Origin: Fibrisoma limi BUZ 3
Lineage (GTDB): Bacteria; Bacteroidota; Bacteroidia; Cytophagales; Spirosomataceae
Assembly: GCF_000296815.2 (NCBI RefSeq)
Contig: NZ_CAIT01000005.1
Span: 667,567 to 731,566, forward strand
Length of the DNA stretch: 64,000 nucleotides
Direction of reading: 5' to 3'
Numbering within the stretch: position 1 is the stretch's first letter; each line of letters opens with the position of its first letter. This document shows positions 61,723 to 64,000 of the stretch, in pieces. The notes under the pieces are model-generated. The model did not search any database. It was not told the origin of the DNA and worked only from the letters and a program-made list of their open reading frames with translations. The translations under genes and the position numbers were made by a program.

Positions 61723-62472
61723 TTACTTCGCGTTCTTGTTTTCGGTTAGCCACTCGGCCACAGTCCGGGAGAAATCAGCCACATCAATCGGGTGACGGCT
61801 GGTGATTAAGTTACCATCAACCACTACTGACTGGTCGAGTACTTGTCCGCCGGCGTTAACGAGGTCGGTATGCACGTTCCAGTAGCCGGTCAGTTTTTTG
61901 CCTTTCAAGATGTCGGCCGTGGCTAGTACGACCGGTGCGTGACAAATGGCTGCCACCAGCTTGCCCGACTGGTTGAAGGCCTGAATGAAGGCGATGACAT
62001 CTTTGTCGTTGCGCAGGTTGTCGGGGTTCCAGGCTCCTCCGGGAATGAAAATAGCGTCGTAGTCAGCTACCTGGATTTCATCAACTCGCCGATCTACCTT
62101 AACCCAGCCAACAGGCTGTAAGTACTGGATGGCCATAATATGATCTTGGGCCATTTCTGGCATAGTCAGCCCAAAACGGGCCGGGGCTGGGTTCGCCTTC
62201 ATCGATACGACATCGACCTGGGCACCCAGGGCGCGGAAATACCATACGGGTCCGAGCAACTCGATCTCTTCGAAACCATCGGCGGCAATGACGGCAATTT
62301 TCCGACCAGCCAACTGCTGATCATCGTCGATCGGATCGAAGAAAAACTGTCGTAATCCTTCATTGCCAGGGGCATTAAGCAGATGGGCAACGGGCATAGC
62401 GGCCACCGCTGGTGCGCTGCTTAATTGTTGGATTATCTCCAATTCGTGTGTGGTATTCTGTTGAGTAACCAT
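61723..62472 (-). CDS. DJ-1/PfpI family protein
   Basis: A 249-residue protein. A 50-residue N-terminal extension precedes the class I glutamine-amidotransferase-like fold: GRKIAVIAADGFEEIELLGP (E68), YDAIFIPGGAWNPDNLR and the nucleophile elbow AAICHAPVVL with C177. DJ-1/PfpI members act as deglycases, glyoxalases, chaperones or peptidases; catalytic Glu and Cys are both present. It lies upstream of the aldehyde oxidoreductase genes on the same strand. The ATG at 62472 is preferred to one 15 codons upstream. The N-terminal extension is unusual. Confidence 0.87.
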   Translation of the reverse strand: MVTQQNTTHELEIIQQLSSAPAVAAMPVAHLLNAPGNEGLRQFFFDPIDDDQQLAGRKIAVIAADGFEEIELLGPVWYFRALGAQVDVVSMKANPAPARFGLTMPEMAQDHIMAIQYLQPVGWVKVDRRVDEIQVADYDAIFIPGGAWNPDNLRNDKDVIAFIQAFNQSGKLVAAICHAPVVLATADILKGKKLTGYWNVHTDLVNAGGQVLDQSVVVDGNLITSRHPIDVADFSRTVAEWLTENKNAK

Positions 62473-62585
62473 AATGAATTGATTTGGTAATGGGTATTTT
62501 TTTTGAATATAAAACACTGGCTCGGCTGGTTTGATAGCGTTTACTGAGGAGTAGTGGGTTTGGCAAAAAAAGCAGGGTACTAGAT

Positions 62586-63248
62586 CTATGTTGAAGGAGC
62601 AAATAGCTTTAGCTTATGTAGCCATTGCTCAAAAGGCGGGTTCGTAATGGACGTGTGGAGGAAGTCAAGGATTGGCCCGACCGGCGGAAACTTTAGATGA
62701 ATCTGAAGTGCCTCGGCATTGCGAAATTTCTCGTAAGTCAGAAATCTTGTATCGAGTCCGTCGAGTTGGGTAAGTTGGTAGGTGACTACACCATCTTCGC
62801 CACGAATTGCAGGCATTGCTGCATGGTACCGTTTTTTAAATTCATCTTGCGTGCCTGGCTTAGCATCGACGAATAGCATCACGGTCATCGGGTCGTCGTT
62901 GGCATCGGGTAGTCTGCGCCAAGCCTCTTTGGAAAGGGGTTCTAGATCCGTCACCGATATCTTCTCAACGGGATCCGTGAGTCCCTCTTTTGTCAGCTGG
63001 TCAAAATTGTCGTCTTGAATGCTGGCTAGCATCGCAGTAAGCGCTTGCTGATTTTTCCAGCGCTCAATCAACCACAGTACGTTGGGATTCTCAATTTCAG
63101 CGTAGGCCTCGGCCATTATGTTTCCCTCAGCCTCAAGCGCCTGGGTTACATACGTACTCAGCGTTAGACGAAATTGGTTTTGATAGCTTGGTTTGGTTAT
63201 GTATTTAGTCAGCTGAGCAGTAAGGCCATCGTTTTTTAGAGGTTGCAT
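62586..63248 (-). CDS. Double ABM (antibiotic biosynthesis monooxygenase-like) domain protein
   Basis: A 220-residue protein with two dimeric alpha-beta barrel domains (about 8-100 and 118-212). Domain 1 has AQLTKYITKPSYQNQFRLTLSTYV, then NPNVLWLIERWKNQQAL; domain 2 has VMLFVDAKPGTQDEFKKRYHAAMPAIRGEDGVVTYQL, then FLTYEKFRNAEALQIHL. Such domains act as cofactor-free quinol monooxygenases or haem/ligand-binding proteins. Fusion in tandem is a less common form. A single-domain relative lies just upstream. Confidence 0.78.
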   Translation of the reverse strand: MQPLKNDGLTAQLTKYITKPSYQNQFRLTLSTYVTQALEAEGNIMAEAYAEIENPNVLWLIERWKNQQALTAMLASIQDDNFDQLTKEGLTDPVEKISVTDLEPLSKEAWRRLPDANDDPMTVMLFVDAKPGTQDEFKKRYHAAMPAIRGEDGVVTYQLTQLDGLDTRFLTYEKFRNAEALQIHLKFPPVGPILDFLHTSITNPPFEQWLHKLKLFAPST

Positions 63249-63329
63249 TTTGGGATGTGATTTAGGGACGAAAAGAAAACACGTTGATAACAGGCTACTT
63301 TTGTTTTGGCTATATGGAGAATTCTAAGC

Positions 63330-63644
63330 TTACGTATCTCCTTTATAATCCAACGTTCTTACTTGTGAAACCGCTCTATTATCTAGCAATGGAACAATCT
63401 TCCCGATCACAATTCGCTGAAAATAATCTGAATTACGGTGCGCATCCAAGGCGGATTCGTCTTTATATCCCTCAATTAAAAACAAGGTATTGGGATCATT
63501 ATAACTTTGATAGACAGTGTAGAAAAGATTCCCATTCTCTTCTCTACTTTTTTGGACAACTTCGGCTAGCAGCTTGAGTACTTCTTCAAGCTGGCCACTC
63601 TTTGTACGCCATTCGGCAACTGTAGTTATTGGGCCTCCGTTCAT
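63330..63644 (-). CDS. Putative quinol monooxygenase (ABM domain)
   Basis: A 104-residue one-domain ABM protein: TVAEWRTKSGQLEEVLKLLAEVVQKSREENGNLFYTVYQS, then NPNTLFLIEGYKDESALDAHRNSDYFQ, the YgiN signature. It likely dimerises and acts on quinols or other electrophilic aromatics in the cytoplasm. It lies between two DJ-1/PfpI genes and near the double-ABM gene, all on the minus strand, suggesting a shared stress function. No clear promoter was seen. Confidence 0.85.
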   Translation of the reverse strand: MNGGPITTVAEWRTKSGQLEEVLKLLAEVVQKSREENGNLFYTVYQSYNDPNTLFLIEGYKDESALDAHRNSDYFQRIVIGKIVPLLDNRAVSQVRTLDYKGDT

Positions 63645-63731
63645 GCTAACAATGGAATACTTTCTTTAAAAAAATATACTTTTTAGCAACCCTCCTCCAC
63701 TTTTGGAAGAAGGTTAGCATTCATTTATCAC

Positions 63732-64000
63732 TCACGCTTTAGCTGGTTGTAAAGCATCAACAGAGTCCAGAATAGCGATTACCTTTTCAGCTACTCCCTG
63801 AGCAGAAGCCGGATTTTGCCCGGTTACCAGTCGGCCGTCGGTGATGCTATGTGGTTGCCAGGGGTCGACAGCACTATAGCCGGCCCCGCGCTCCTTTAAT
63901 AAATCTTCCAATTCAAAAGGCACATCATCCTTGGCATAGCCCGCTTCCTCAGCCGCGCTGAAACCCGTTACATGTTTACCTTTCACCAGATACGATCCAT
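63732..64000 (-). CDS. DJ-1/PfpI family protein, C-terminal part, start outside window
   Basis: The frame is open to the window edge, so only about the last 89 residues are seen: GSYLVKGKHVTGFSAAEEAGY, then VPFELEDLLKERGAGYSAVDPW, and LVTGQNPASAQGVAEKVIAIL. This is the C-terminal half of an Hsp31-like/type 1 glutamine-amidotransferase-like protein; the nucleophile Cys lies beyond base 64000. A GTG at 63986 is not the true start because the frame and family similarity continue upstream. It is the second DJ-1-type gene in the block. Confidence 0.85.
   Translation of the reverse strand, partial: GSYLVKGKHVTGFSAAEEAGYAKDDVPFELEDLLKERGAGYSAVDPWQPHSITDGRLVTGQNPASAQGVAEKVIAILDSVDALQPAKA

Noticed and set aside
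63284..63577. Possible plus-strand gene with a -7-like TACTTTTG near its start
   Set aside because: It runs through the well-supported minus-strand quinol monooxygenase gene, and its translation has no recognisable features.

Overview
The window reads as chromosomal DNA of a Bacteroidota bacterium of the order Cytophagales, most like Spirosoma or a close relative. This is inferred from a SusC/SusD pair, a type IX secretion (T9SS) C-terminal sorting domain, TAnnTTTG-type promoter boxes, GH97 and DUF1080 proteins, many small lipoproteins, and GC-rich coding DNA with AT-rich gaps. No rRNA, tRNA or CRISPR array was seen.

Layout. 1-5.7 kb: a repeat-bearing serine hydrolase cut by the left edge, a DUF3574 lipoprotein, an MGT-type glycosyltransferase and a three-gene membrane/acetyltransferase operon. 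5.9-10.3 kb: a lipoprotein, a MarR regulator, a PAS-LuxR regulator, a tandem universal stress protein and a beta-hydroxyacid dehydrogenase. 10.4-20.7 kb: a susCD pair, divergent from a secreted TolB-propeller/amidohydrolase, then methionine aminopeptidase and a kelch protein. 20.9-25.0 kb: an AT-richer pair, a lipoprotein and a large gingipain-family (C25) peptidase with a T9SS sorting domain, whose stop codons overlap. 25.2-29.3 kb: a putative DNA-damage oxygenase coupled to an Ada-like zinc protein, a MocR regulator divergent from a PNPOx-family protein, and a GNAT-cupin fusion. 29.4-45.7 kb: mixed housekeeping (queA, ispD, purine nucleoside phosphorylase, trxB) and envelope functions (DUF1080, GH97, serine hydrolase, LytS-type kinase, M23 peptidase). 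45.9-55.5 kb: queE coupled to a PorE-like OmpA protein, two TonB-dependent receptors, a membrane-bound LytTR regulator and small exported proteins.

At 55.7-56.1 kb lies a decayed IS5-type transposase. To its right (56.3-64 kb) everything is on the minus strand: an LtrA-like membrane protein, a three-subunit periplasmic molybdenum aldehyde oxidoreductase (PaoABC type), two DJ-1/PfpI proteins and two ABM-domain proteins. This looks like an acquired block for handling reactive carbonyl or quinone compounds.

Most notable: (i) a bacterial serine hydrolase with five exact-length 51-residue repeats like those of polyglycine hydrolases; (ii) the ATGA-coupled oxygenase/Ada-like pair, whose Ada-like member lacks the methyl-acceptor cysteine; (iii) a dispersed purine-rich hairpin repeat, one copy of which encodes the signal peptide of the PorE-like protein at a GTGA junction with queE; (iv) inverted repeats lying directly on predicted promoters, best seen at susCD. 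All functions are inferred from sequence motifs read by eye; no database search was run.
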